Part shown: one piece after another, positions 9,492-18,277 of the stretch
Layout of the letters: each line of letters starts with the position of its first letter
How positions within the stretch are numbered: the stretch's first letter is position 1
Source: Fontisphaera persica
Lineage (GTDB): Bacteria; Verrucomicrobiota; Verrucomicrobiia; Limisphaerales; Fontisphaeraceae
Assembly: GCF_024832785.1 (NCBI RefSeq)
Contig: NZ_CP116615.1
Location: 1,984,001 to 2,048,000 of the forward strand
Direction: 5' to 3'
Length of the DNA: 64,000 nt
Position numbers and translations under genes: made by a program
Notes under the pieces: generated by a model
Database searches by the model: none
Seen by the model: only the letters and a program-made list of their open reading frames with translations
What the model was told of the DNA's origin: nothing

Positions 9492-9567
9492 TTGCTTGGG
9501 AAAGGTGCCCCGGTTTCATATTAACCGATGCCCACAGATTATTCCCCCCGATTAACAACTCCCGCCT

Positions 9568-11382
9568 TTATCCGTCGGCGACCTCATCGGTGGGCATGAC
9601 GGCGGGAGACCAGTCGAATTTCATTCGCTCAAAGCGCCGCCGAAAGCCCCAAAAGAACAACCATGAGCCGCCATGGATGAGAACGAGCAACACCAAAGAC
9701 ACCCCCCAAACAGGCATAAGCAATATCGCAGCGGAAAAGCATACTAGGACAATAAACCAAAACACAGGCACTGTTTTAGCGAGCGTAGGAAAGCGTCGGT
9801 CATCCCCACATTGACTGGCCACTCTCAAGATCATGACGGTGGGTTGTATGGCCACTCCCCAAAGTATTAATTTGACTGCCAGCCCGACAGCCAACTGGAT
9901 GGGATGTTGCAACAACCAGCCCGCCATAGCGGCAAAAGTCAGCCAGATGGGCGTGGCAGCCAGCATTCGGATGACGTTGCAAACCATCATACTGCGGGCG
10001 ATTTCTCGAAAGGCAACGGGATAAAACGAAACAAAGGAGAAGGCATTGACAAACCCGCCCATCGCCCGCAATCCCGGCCACTGGCCGCCCAGAAACGGCC
10101 ACGCTGAAGCGGCTATCAGCAATGCGCCTATTCCCACCGCCCAATAACGCGCCGCAGGCCAAACCATGATGACGGCTCCCGTAACAGCGGCAATGACCCA
10201 GGCATGGCGCCAGCCCACCGACCATCGCGGCGGAAACAATAATAAAATCTGCATGACCAGCTCCTGGCGAGGGGTGAGCCGGCGAAAAATCAACCGCTCC
10301 AGCCATCCCACAAAGCTCCATGAATGATGACGCAGGAATTGCCGCTGCAAGAGGTACTCCGTGAAGGCGGAAACCCCTTTGGGCGGCAAGGGGAAAGCAG
10401 GGGCGGAAATGTGTGTCCCGGGCTCGTCCGCCAGCTCCGCGGCAGAGGTGGAAGAGGGGGCCTCCTCTCCGCTGGGTGTTTCCGTCCAAAAGCAACCGCC
10501 TAAAAGCGGATCTTCCCCCACCCAGGGCCCTGCATAACCGGCTTTCAGGAATTGCAGGCTGCGGAAGCCCGAGTAAAACCAGCCCGCCAGGAGGAGGACC
10601 ATCAGCAACATGAGCCAGTTGTGCCGCACCGCCACTTCATGAATCATGACGGTGGGCCATCCCCAAGGCAGCAGAACACCCAACCACTCACCCACTGCCG
10701 CCAACCATCGCATGACCTGGTCTACGCCGCCTTTGTGGACGTATACTACCATGGCAAAAAAACCAACGAACACAACCCAAAACATGGCCGCGACGAGCAT
10801 CTGCCCCAGCCGATTGATCCATTGAATGGCCCAACACCAGGCCGCATTGGGGATAAAGGGAAGAGGCGGACGGGGGTCTTGCAGCAAGAGCGTAAATGCA
10901 ACCATTACCCCCCATTGCAGGGCACCCCAAACCAACAACCCGAGGCATCCCTCCCGCCATGGGAAAAACCGAAGGACCACCACGCACGCCATGGCCAGAT
11001 TAACGACATGGACGCCAAGGGAATACCGCAAAAAACGCCGCCAGCAGTGAGCAAATAATTCGTAGTTTGGCACGGGCAAACGGGCGTAAAAGTAATTATC
11101 CAGCGATTCATAAAAAGTGATGGACCAGATTCTAACCCCCACCAAAGCCGCACCCGTCATTAAAATAATCAACAACCCTTGGGCTGCCTTCAGGTCCTGG
11201 GGATAAAACAGGATGGCCATGGCAAGAATGACCGGCAGCAGAAAACCTAATTTAAATTTAAAGATGGTTTTGCGCCCCCCCACCTTGGCGCGGGCCTTTT
11301 TTAAGGCAGGAGCTTGCCGGACTTCCTGCCGCACCAACTGGCGCAACTGGCGCTCCAGCGCACGATTGCTTAGTGATTTCAT
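9568..11382 (-). CDS. Polytopic membrane protein, probable ABC-exporter permease
   Basis: A 604-residue protein with a basic, Arg/Gln-rich cytoplasmic N-terminus and many hydrophobic segments (for example LGFLLPVILAMAILFY, LLVWGALQWGVMVAFTLLL, MLVAAMFWVVFVGFFAMVVYV and, near the end, VSLVLLVLIHGGSWLFFWGF). I do not recognise a named family. Its start overlaps the stop of the ATPase gene by four bases (11379-11382, ATGA), which makes it the membrane partner of that ATPase. The layout of one ATPase and one long two-block membrane protein fits an ABC-2-like exporter. The substrate is unknown. No signal peptide or extracytoplasmic binding domain is visible. Confidence 0.75.
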   Translation of the reverse strand: MKSLSNRALERQLRQLVRQEVRQAPALKKARAKVGGRKTIFKFKLGFLLPVILAMAILFYPQDLKAAQGLLIILMTGAALVGVRIWSITFYESLDNYFYARLPVPNYELFAHCWRRFLRYSLGVHVVNLAMACVVVLRFFPWREGCLGLLVWGALQWGVMVAFTLLLQDPRPPLPFIPNAAWCWAIQWINRLGQMLVAAMFWVVFVGFFAMVVYVHKGGVDQVMRWLAAVGEWLGVLLPWGWPTVMIHEVAVRHNWLMLLMVLLLAGWFYSGFRSLQFLKAGYAGPWVGEDPLLGGCFWTETPSGEEAPSSTSAAELADEPGTHISAPAFPLPPKGVSAFTEYLLQRQFLRHHSWSFVGWLERLIFRRLTPRQELVMQILLLFPPRWSVGWRHAWVIAAVTGAVIMVWPAARYWAVGIGALLIAASAWPFLGGQWPGLRAMGGFVNAFSFVSFYPVAFREIARSMMVCNVIRMLAATPIWLTFAAMAGWLLQHPIQLAVGLAVKLILWGVAIQPTVMILRVASQCGDDRRFPTLAKTVPVFWFIVLVCFSAAILLMPVWGVSLVLLVLIHGGSWLFFWGFRRRFERMKFDWSPAVMPTDEVADG

Positions 11383-12106
11383 GGTTGCTCCCGTAATTCC
11401 CGGAAAAGGGTCTCCAACGCCTCGGCGCCGGTCGCTCCACGGCCCAGGTTGGCCACGGTCTCAAAAGCCCGCAACTCGCCCTCGTGCAGCACGCATACCC
11501 GGTCCGCAAACCGCTCGACCACATCCAGGATTTGTGTGGTAAAGAGGACCACCCGGCCCTGCTGAGCCGCCTGGCGCGCGGCCTCCTTGAAAGTTTGCAA
11601 ACCGAGCGGGTCCATGCCCGAAGCGAAAGGTTCATCCAGCATCCACAGCTCCGGATTCACCGCCAAAAGCGCCGCCAAGGCGGCTTTGTACCGCTGGCCG
11701 CGTGATAAAAAGGCCATTGGTTTTTCCGCCAGCGGCAGCAAATCCAATTTCCGAAAAAGCTCCAGTATCACCTTTTCCACGCCCGGTCCATCCGCCTCGT
11801 AAACTCGCAACACAGTCGCCACGTGTTGAATGAGGGTCCATTCCCCCACCAGCAACGGGAAATCCGGCAGATAGTGAAACCGGCGCCGCAGGTCCAGTCG
11901 GGCCCGGTTAAATTCCTGATCATCGTAATACACCGCCCCCTCATTGGGCGCCATCAAACCCGCCATGCAATTGAGCAGGGTGGTCTTGCCCGCGCCATTG
12001 GCCCCCAACACGGCCACAATCTGGCCCGGTTCGAGCAGGAAAGAAACACGGTCTAAAGCGCAAGTTTTCCAAACCTCTTGGTTAAAGCCCGAATCTCGAT
12101 TTTCAT
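11379..12106 (-). CDS. ABC transporter ATP-binding protein, frameshifted near the N-terminus
   Basis: The main frame encodes Walker A (LGANGAGKTTLLNCMAG), a degenerate signature LSRGQ in place of LSGGQ, Walker B (PELWMLDEPFASGMD) and an H-loop region in which Gln replaces the usual His (VVLFTTQILD). By homology the protein should begin at the ATG at 12104-12106, which gives the classic start MKIEIRALTKRFGK, but that frame meets TAG a few codons later. The remainder (TCALDRVSFLLEPGQIVAVLG) is in another frame. The two join if one A is added to the AAAA run near 12066. A short GTG-initiated product from 12017 would lack the first strands. This is either a real mutation, a base-calling error or slippage on A-AAA. 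It is coupled to the permease gene by an ATGA overlap. Confidence 0.8.
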
Positions 12107-12408
12107 GCGTGGCGTTTGAGCACTACCAAATCCTTACCGGGTTGTCGAATCTTTATCAGGGACGGGGAAAAGCCCGCCCACACGCCAAAAAACCACCGGA
12201 AAATGGCAAGCAGGCGGTTGACGGGATTCTTCAAACCGGCGTATGCTCGCCGCTCAAGCTCTGGCAGAGTGGAAGACCTTCCACCCCCACAGGCAGGGAA
12301 GGAAAGGTGTTCCCCGCGCGAGCCGGCCATGCCAGGCCGAAGCCCAGCGACCCGGAGCTGAACCGATACGATACACGTGGACCTGACGGCCTGGCGGGCC
12401 GATGACAT
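12103..12408 (-). CDS. Small hypothetical ORF upstream of the ABC ATPase (doubtful)
   Basis: This covers most of the 313-base gap between the divergent ABC operon and the EF-G-like gene. A minus-strand frame of up to 101 codons ends RQPGKDLVVLKRHA, and its TGA overlaps the ATPase ATG as ATGA, which is what a real upstream operon gene would show. It contains one hydrophobic stretch (RLLAIFRWFFGVWAGF). Against it, the N-terminal half is Arg/Gly-rich with no recognisable domain, and no good ribosome binding site is seen. A shorter product starting within the hydrophobic region is possible. The gap must also contain the promoters of both divergent units; I see no clear -35/-10 pair. Confidence 0.25.
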   Translation of the reverse strand: MSSARQAVRSTCIVSVQLRVAGLRPGMAGSRGEHLSFPACGGGRSSTLPELERRAYAGLKNPVNRLLAIFRWFFGVWAGFSPSLIKIRQPGKDLVVLKRHA

Positions 12409-12419
12409 AAGGCAGATAC

Positions 12420-14513
12420 ATGAAAAGTTATCAAACGGCAGACCTTCGGAATGTGGCGATTATGGGCCATGCCTCCTGCGGCAAAACCATGCTGACGGAG
12501 TGCATGGCCTTGTGCGGTGGTGTAATCAACCGGCTGGGCAGCGTGACCAATGGCTCCACGCTTTCCGATTATCGGGATGAAGAGCAGGCCCGGCAAATTT
12601 CCGTGCAAACCTCGATGGTCGTGGTGGAGTGGCAGGGCAAAAAGATCAACCTGCTCGACACCCCCGGTTATTTGGATTTCATCGGTGAAAGCCTTTCCGC
12701 CGCCCGCGTGGCCGACCTGGCCCTGGTGGTCATCCATGCCAATCACGGCATCGGGGTGGGCACGGGCAAGGTCTGGGATTACACCACCCAGTTCAACACC
12801 CCCCGCTTGATTGTGGTCAACGCGGTGGACAAGGAAAACGTGGATTGGGAGGCCCTGCTGGCCAGTCTGCGCGCGCGCTTTGGCGCCGCCGTGACACCCA
12901 TCACGGTGCCCGTTAAAACCGGCCCCGGCTGCAATCAAATTCTCGATGTCATCACCAAGGAAATCCTCACCGGCAAAACAGACCAATCGGGCAAATACGA
13001 CGCGGCCCCCGCCACCGGTGATTGGAAAGCCAGAGCCGATGAATTGCACAACGCACTGTTGGAAAAAGTGGCCGAGTCCGACGACAAGCTCCTGGAGAAA
13101 TTCTTCGAGCAGGGCGGTCTGTCCGAGGAGGAGATGCGCACCGGCCTGGCGGCCGGGCTGGCCAAACAAACGTTGATTCCGGTGTTCAGCACCTGCGCGG
13201 AAACCAACCAGGGCGTCAGCCGCCTGCTGGATTTCATCGCTCAATACGGCCCCTCCCCGGCGGCCAAACCCAAAGTCATTGCCCAAGGGCAAAACGGAGA
13301 TGTGGAAGTGGCTCTTACCGACCCTGAACCCTGCCTCTACGTGTTCAAGACCAGTGTCGAGGCGCAGTTTGGCGAACTGGCCTACTTCAAGGTGTACTCC
13401 GGCCAGTTGGGAGTGGGCGCGGACCTGTACAACCCGGACAAACAAGCGGCGGAACGCATTGGCCAGATTTATCTGCTCAATGGCAAAAACCGCATTCCGG
13501 TGGATTCACTGAATGCCGGTGACATTGGCGCGGTGGTCAAACTGCGCGACACCCGGGCCAACCAAACCTTGTGCAGTCCCAAGCGCATTCTCACCCTGCC
13601 CAAGGTCACTTATCCCAAGCCCAACATCCACGCAGCGCTGGTGCTCAAGAGCAAGGGCGACGAAGACAAAGTGGCCCAGGGCCTGGCGGCGCTGCATCAC
13701 GAAGACCCCACCTTCCTTTACAATGTGGACGCCGAGCTGCATCAAACCGTGATGTCCGCCCAGGGCGAGTTGCACCTGGACGTCATGGCCCAGCGCCTCA
13801 AGTCCCGTTACAAGATTGATTTGGAGCTCACGCAACCGCGCATCCCCTACCGCGAAACCATCAAGGCCAAAGGCGATTCCAAATACCGCCACAAGAAACA
13901 AACCGGCGGCGCCGGCCAGTTTGCCGAAGTCTGGATGCGCATTGAGCCGAAACAGCGCGATACCGGCGTCGAGTTCATCAACTCCCTCGTCGGCCAGAAC
14001 GTGGACCGCGTTTTCGTGCCTTCCGTGGAAAAAGGCGTTCGCAAGGCCTGTGCCGAGGGCATCCTGGCGGGGTACAAAGTCGTGGATGTGCTGGTGGATT
14101 TCTATGATGGCAAGATGCACCCGGTGGACTCCAAGGACATCGCCTTCCAGATTGCCGGTTATTTTGCCTTCAAGGAAGCCTTTGAAAAAGCGCGTCCCTG
14201 CCTCCTGGAGCCGATCAACAACGTGGAAATCCGCATCCCGGAAGACTGCATGGGCAACGTCATGGGCGACCTCTCCAGCCGCCGGGGCAAGATTCTGGGC
14301 ATGGATTCCGATGGAACCTTCCAGATTATCCGCGCCCAGGTGCCGGCGCGCGAAATGTACCGCTACTCCAGCAGCCTCCGCTCGCTCACCGGCGGCCGTG
14401 GTATTCATACCGAGGAATTCAGTCACTATGAGGAAATGCCGCGCGAGCTGGAACAGCAGGTGATTGAAGAGGCGAAAAAACGGAAGGCTGACGCGGAAAA
14501 ACAAGGCGAGTAA
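12420..14513 (+). CDS. Elongation factor G-like GTPase (EF-G paralogue)
   Basis: A 697-residue translational GTPase with the full EF-G domain order. G1 is GHASCGKT (residues 16-23), G3 is DTPGYLDF (80-87) and G4 is NAVDKE instead of NKxD. The switch II His of canonical EF-G (DTPGHVDF) is Tyr84 here, as in EF-G-like paralogues rather than the housekeeping factor. Domain IV (GGAGQFAEVWMRIEP, then the FVPSVEKGVRKACAEGILAG helix) and domain V (LEPINNVEIRIPEDCMG, SSRRGKILGMD) are intact. It has a good AAGG ribosome binding site at 12409-12412. It is not accompanied by rpsL, rpsG or tuf, which also argues for a paralogue. Its role, perhaps in ribosome rescue or stress, is not known. Confidence 0.9.
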   Translation: MKSYQTADLRNVAIMGHASCGKTMLTECMALCGGVINRLGSVTNGSTLSDYRDEEQARQISVQTSMVVVEWQGKKINLLDTPGYLDFIGESLSAARVADLALVVIHANHGIGVGTGKVWDYTTQFNTPRLIVVNAVDKENVDWEALLASLRARFGAAVTPITVPVKTGPGCNQILDVITKEILTGKTDQSGKYDAAPATGDWKARADELHNALLEKVAESDDKLLEKFFEQGGLSEEEMRTGLAAGLAKQTLIPVFSTCAETNQGVSRLLDFIAQYGPSPAAKPKVIAQGQNGDVEVALTDPEPCLYVFKTSVEAQFGELAYFKVYSGQLGVGADLYNPDKQAAERIGQIYLLNGKNRIPVDSLNAGDIGAVVKLRDTRANQTLCSPKRILTLPKVTYPKPNIHAALVLKSKGDEDKVAQGLAALHHEDPTFLYNVDAELHQTVMSAQGELHLDVMAQRLKSRYKIDLELTQPRIPYRETIKAKGDSKYRHKKQTGGAGQFAEVWMRIEPKQRDTGVEFINSLVGQNVDRVFVPSVEKGVRKACAEGILAGYKVVDVLVDFYDGKMHPVDSKDIAFQIAGYFAFKEAFEKARPCLLEPINNVEIRIPEDCMGNVMGDLSSRRGKILGMDSDGTFQIIRAQVPAREMYRYSSSLRSLTGGRGIHTEEFSHYEEMPRELEQQVIEEAKKRKADAEKQGE

Positions 14514-14592
14514 TCCGCCGGTACCCGCACCTGGCCTTCCCCTGCAGGGGACAGGACGCTTTGGCAAAAGGCTTTTTTTTCCAAGGCGTGCC

Positions 14593-15717
14593 ATGTCCCC
14601 TTTGAACATGATGAATGTGCCTTTTTTGAATTTGGCGGCCCAATACGCTGCGCTCAAAGACGAGTTGCTGCCCGCCGTGGAGCGGGCCCTGGCCAGCGGC
14701 CATTACATCTTGGGGCCCAATGTGGCGGCGCTGGAAAATGAAATCGCCGCCCTCACCGGCGCCCGCTTTGGGGTGGGTGTTAATTCTGGCTCGGATGCCC
14801 TCACGTTGGCGCTGCGCGCCCTGGAAATCGGGCCGGGGGATGAGGTCATCACCACGCCATTCACCTACATTGCGCCCGCCGAGTCCATCCATCAAATGGG
14901 CGCGCGCATCGTGTTTGCGGATATTGACCCCCGCACCTTCAACTTAGACCCCCAGGATGTGGCCCGTCGCATCACGCCCCGCACCCGGGCCATCATTGCG
15001 GTACACTTGTTTGGCCAGGCCGCCCCTTTGGAGCCGCTCATGGAGCTCTGCCGCGCTCACCGGCTGCATCTCATTGAAGATTGCGCGCAGGCCATTGGCG
15101 CCGAGTACCACGGCAAACCAGTCGGCAGTTGGGGAATCATGGGATGCTTCAGTTTTTATCCCACCAAAAACCTGGGGGCGGATGGTGATGGCGGCATGAT
15201 TGTAACGCAGGACGAAGCCCTGAATCGGCGGCTGCGCATGTTGCGCGTGCATGGCATTGAAAAGCGTTATTATCACGATTTGCACGGCTACAACTCGCGG
15301 CTGGATGAACTGCAAGCCGCCATTCTCCGGGTGAAATTACGGCATTTGGCAGATTGGAATGCCCGGCGGGCCGCCATCGCCGCCTGTTACGATGCCGGGC
15401 TTCGCGATTTGCCATTGCAGTTACCCTTCACCCTGGAAGGCAACCGGCACGTGTACCATGTGTACGCAGTGCTCAGTGACCAGCGCGATGCCCTGCATCA
15501 ACATCTGGCCGAGCACGGTGTCCCCTGCATCATCTATTACCCCCGCCCCCTGCACCTCCAAAAGGTGTACGCTGATTGCGGCTGGAAGGAAGGCGACTAC
15601 CCCGTCGCCGAAAACATCTCCCACCGCATCCTGCCCCTGCCCATGTATCCTGAACTTACCGATGCGCAAGTGGATTACGTGATTACCACCATCCGGCAGT
15701 TCTTCCGGCCGGCCTGA
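14593..15717 (+). CDS. DegT/DnrJ/EryC1/StrS-family PLP-dependent sugar aminotransferase
   Basis: A 374-residue fold-type I aminotransferase that transfers an amino group to a nucleotide-linked keto sugar. Family features are VPFLNLAAQYAALKDEL at the start, GVNSGSDALTLALRAL, the HLFGQAAPLEPL strand, LIEDCAQAIGAEYHG (Asp that contacts the PLP ring nitrogen) and FYPTKNLGADGDGG with Lys192 as the Schiff-base lysine. The chosen ATG at 14593 has AAGG seven bases upstream; ATGs at 14608 and 14611 are alternatives. The upstream frame extends to 14464 but overlaps the EF-G gene. It probably supplies an amino sugar for surface polysaccharide, although the glycosyltransferase operon is 9 kb away. Confidence 0.93.
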   Translation: MSPLNMMNVPFLNLAAQYAALKDELLPAVERALASGHYILGPNVAALENEIAALTGARFGVGVNSGSDALTLALRALEIGPGDEVITTPFTYIAPAESIHQMGARIVFADIDPRTFNLDPQDVARRITPRTRAIIAVHLFGQAAPLEPLMELCRAHRLHLIEDCAQAIGAEYHGKPVGSWGIMGCFSFYPTKNLGADGDGGMIVTQDEALNRRLRMLRVHGIEKRYYHDLHGYNSRLDELQAAILRVKLRHLADWNARRAAIAACYDAGLRDLPLQLPFTLEGNRHVYHVYAVLSDQRDALHQHLAEHGVPCIIYYPRPLHLQKVYADCGWKEGDYPVAENISHRILPLPMYPELTDAQVDYVITTIRQFFRPA

Positions 15718-15796
15718 ATGAGTGCGCAAGCCTCAGGGGCTTTGTAACCGCTGCGAGCACGTGGACCTGCACAATCCGCCCCACCCGATGGTGGAC

Positions 15797-17434
15797 TCAG
15801 GGTTTGACCAGGCGGAAAAAGCCGGCGGCATTGGTGGGGACAAGCCCGCCCACGTAACCAAAAGAATTGGTGAGAGTTAGAGTGGCCATCGTCTGCCAGG
15901 GCACCTCCGGGGAAAGACTGGGCTTGTATTGCAAAACGTAATTGCTGGAGGTTTGCCCAAAGACGAGAAGAGGCGAAAGCCCTGTGGGCGAACGGCTCAA
16001 GGCCAGAATGGGGGGATTGGCCTGAAACTCGGCAGCGCGATAAAATCGAACGGCTGGGTCGGCCGGCACCGCCACCACCGAGATTAAATTGGTCGAGGGA
16101 AAACGCGCGAGCACCTGCCACTGGCCGCTGCCCAGGGCCGCGGTCCCTTCAATCAAAAAACTTGCCCAGGGATTGCCATAAACCGTCAGCTCCCGGTATG
16201 GCCCGGCGGCGCGGCGCGGTTCGAGCAGCGGTTCGCGGCCAATCACCACCACCCGCCCATTTTGGGAGAGCACCCCCGGCACCAGGGAGGCGCCGGGCTT
16301 GCGCGCATTCACGGCAAGGACCCGAAGTGTAACAAACGCCGAGGGCACATTGGTGAGCGGCACAAATTGCAGGCGGCACAATTCCTGTTCACCAAAAAAG
16401 ACCTGGCCTGCGCGGGATGCCACGCGCATACGCCAGGTGTGCGCCGCGGTTTTGGTCAATTCAAGCTGGGCGGGGTCCACTTCAGGCGCAACGGGCAGCA
16501 GGGCCAGGTGGGTCAGGTGATTATCCTCAATCTCCAAATCCGCCGTCCATTGATCCACTCCTACGGTGGCGAAGCTGAGCACGGGCACGCTGCCCGTTTG
16601 TCCCGCCTGAATCACCAGGGAGCCCAGGGCCAGGGAAGCCAGTTCACTGCTGAAACTCGCCAGGTAGGAGCGGGCCACGCTGAAGGCGCCGGTAAATTCC
16701 ACGGGAAAAGACTGCGTGACGCCCCCTTCCACCCCAGCACCCAGAACCTGCGCCAGAAAAACCTGGCTGCCTGTGGCGGTAAAATTACTGCGTCCGGCCG
16801 CCTCCAACAGTTCCGCCAAACTAAACACCACATGATTGGAGGGCGCCCCGTCACCCACCACCGCCGCCAGCGGATAAGCAGCCTGCGGATGCGTCAGCAC
16901 CACCAGGCGGCCTTCCACGGTTTGCCCGGGCACTTCGAGCAGAAGTTGCAGGGCCTCCGGCACCAACGTTACTTCATCCGCCGTGCGCACCGGCACCGGC
17001 GCTTCGCTTAAGGGCGGCAGGTAATTGGTTGCCCCATTGCGAATGATGGCAGCGCGCACATGATACGTGGTTCCCGGGCGGCATCCGCTTACCCGGGCCG
17101 AGGCCAGGCCGTAATCGCGCACCTTCTGTTGCAGCGCCTGCCGGCTGAGGCGCTGCGGAGTGTCCTCGGCGGCCAGCGGGCTGCCCGCGCGCAGCGGCAG
17201 ATACTCGATGGCCACCTGGCCATTCAGGTTGGTGGCGCCCAGAGCATCGGCATCCACGCGCAAAAACAAATCGGTCTCCGGCGGTGCTCCCCAAAGCACC
17301 TGGAACGCCGTGGGCGTGACATTCACGGCGGTGACATTGGTGTACGCCGCGGCGCCCGCAGGTGTTTGGAACAACCCGGGGACGATTGCCGCAAGCCATA
17401 TCAAAACAGACCACCATTGGGCTAACCGCTTCAT
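15797..17434 (-). CDS. Secreted Fn3/cohesin-like protein
   Basis: A 545-residue exported protein. The signal peptide is MKRLAQWWSVLIWLAAIVPG with cleavage likely after GAAA. A fibronectin type III-like domain covers about residues 30-150 (VTPTAFQVLWGAPPETD and a typical PGTTYHVRA strand). A central beta-rich region (about 240-370) resembles a cohesin-type fold (GQTGSVPVLSF, QELCRLQFVPL). The C-terminus ends NAAGFFRLVKP, a recurrent ending in secreted verrucomicrobial proteins. It is the last of four tightly spaced genes, nine bases after the rhodanese-like gene. The Fn3 and cohesin-like assignments are by eye. It could bind another member of the set at the cell surface. Confidence 0.7.
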   Translation of the reverse strand: MKRLAQWWSVLIWLAAIVPGLFQTPAGAAAYTNVTAVNVTPTAFQVLWGAPPETDLFLRVDADALGATNLNGQVAIEYLPLRAGSPLAAEDTPQRLSRQALQQKVRDYGLASARVSGCRPGTTYHVRAAIIRNGATNYLPPLSEAPVPVRTADEVTLVPEALQLLLEVPGQTVEGRLVVLTHPQAAYPLAAVVGDGAPSNHVVFSLAELLEAAGRSNFTATGSQVFLAQVLGAGVEGGVTQSFPVEFTGAFSVARSYLASFSSELASLALGSLVIQAGQTGSVPVLSFATVGVDQWTADLEIEDNHLTHLALLPVAPEVDPAQLELTKTAAHTWRMRVASRAGQVFFGEQELCRLQFVPLTNVPSAFVTLRVLAVNARKPGASLVPGVLSQNGRVVVIGREPLLEPRRAAGPYRELTVYGNPWASFLIEGTAALGSGQWQVLARFPSTNLISVVAVPADPAVRFYRAAEFQANPPILALSRSPTGLSPLLVFGQTSSNYVLQYKPSLSPEVPWQTMATLTLTNSFGYVGGLVPTNAAGFFRLVKP

Positions 17435-17443
17435 AAATTCCTT

Positions 17444-18268
17444 TCAAGGTTGTGGAGTTGGAGCCGGCACCGGCGTTATGACTGGAGGCGGAACGGTCAT
17501 CAGGCCGCTGCCTGAGCGCTGCAAGCCAGGCTCGCCACGGCGCGCGAGCGCTTCCTCGCCGCCGGCCAGGATGACAAATCGCGTCATGCCCGCCGCCCGC
17601 AGCAAACGGGCGGTTTCCTGAGCTTTACCATCGTTGCGGTCAATCAAGACGAGCAATGGCGGAGTGGTTTTTTCGGCCTTCGTCCGTTGCGCCATGTTCA
17701 AGGGAGATTGAGTCACTGGGAACCGTGGAAAAACTGTTTTCAAGTCGGTCAACGGCGGTCCCGCCGAAGCAGGCGCCACCAGACCGCGCGCTTCCGAAGC
17801 CGGGGCCACCGTGCGCAAATCCACCAGCACGACGTCACGGTCAGTGGTTTGTTCCAGTCCTTGATACGTGATCACCGGCAATTCCTCGCGGGCGGCGCCT
17901 GCAGGGGCGGCCACCGTGCGTTGCGTGGTTTCCCAGCCGGCGTAGCCCCCGCGCAGGATTTCGGCTTGAATACCGGGTTTCCGGTTCAGGGCGTCCAGGG
18001 CAAAGGCGGCGTTGGTCTGGCCCAAGCCCTCATCATAGACCACCACCCGGCCCAAGGGGGGCAACTGGCGGTCGGGACACAAGGCCGCGGGAATGTTGAT
18101 GGCCTGGGGAATATGCCCGCGCGCGTACAACGCCCCCGCCCGCACGTCAATGACCGTGATTTTTTCACCGGCTTCCAGACGCGCCGCCAGCTCCTGCGGT
18201 TCCATGCCATGCGCCGTCCCGGCCACACTCAACACCATCCACAACCAATAAAGACGTCTTTGGTTCAT
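17444..18268 (-). CDS. Exported tandem rhodanese-like protein lacking catalytic cysteines
   Basis: A 274-residue protein with a short signal peptide (MNQRRLYWLWMVLSVAGTAHG). The first rhodanese domain, about residues 22-125, shows EKITVIDVRAGALYARGHIP and LRGGYAGWE. The second, about 140-240, shows RDVVLVDLRT and RFVILAGGEEAL. In both, the active-site loop that should hold Cys reads without it (VVVYDEGLGQTNAA and LVLIDRNDGKAQETA), so sulfurtransferase activity is unlikely and the domains are probably structural or ligand-binding. The tail is Pro-rich. It lies nine bases from each neighbour within the secreted-protein operon. Confidence 0.8.
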   Translation of the reverse strand: MNQRRLYWLWMVLSVAGTAHGMEPQELAARLEAGEKITVIDVRAGALYARGHIPQAINIPAALCPDRQLPPLGRVVVYDEGLGQTNAAFALDALNRKPGIQAEILRGGYAGWETTQRTVAAPAGAAREELPVITYQGLEQTTDRDVVLVDLRTVAPASEARGLVAPASAGPPLTDLKTVFPRFPVTQSPLNMAQRTKAEKTTPPLLVLIDRNDGKAQETARLLRAAGMTRFVILAGGEEALARRGEPGLQRSGSGLMTVPPPVITPVPAPTPQP

Positions 18269-18277
18269 ACGGAATAA

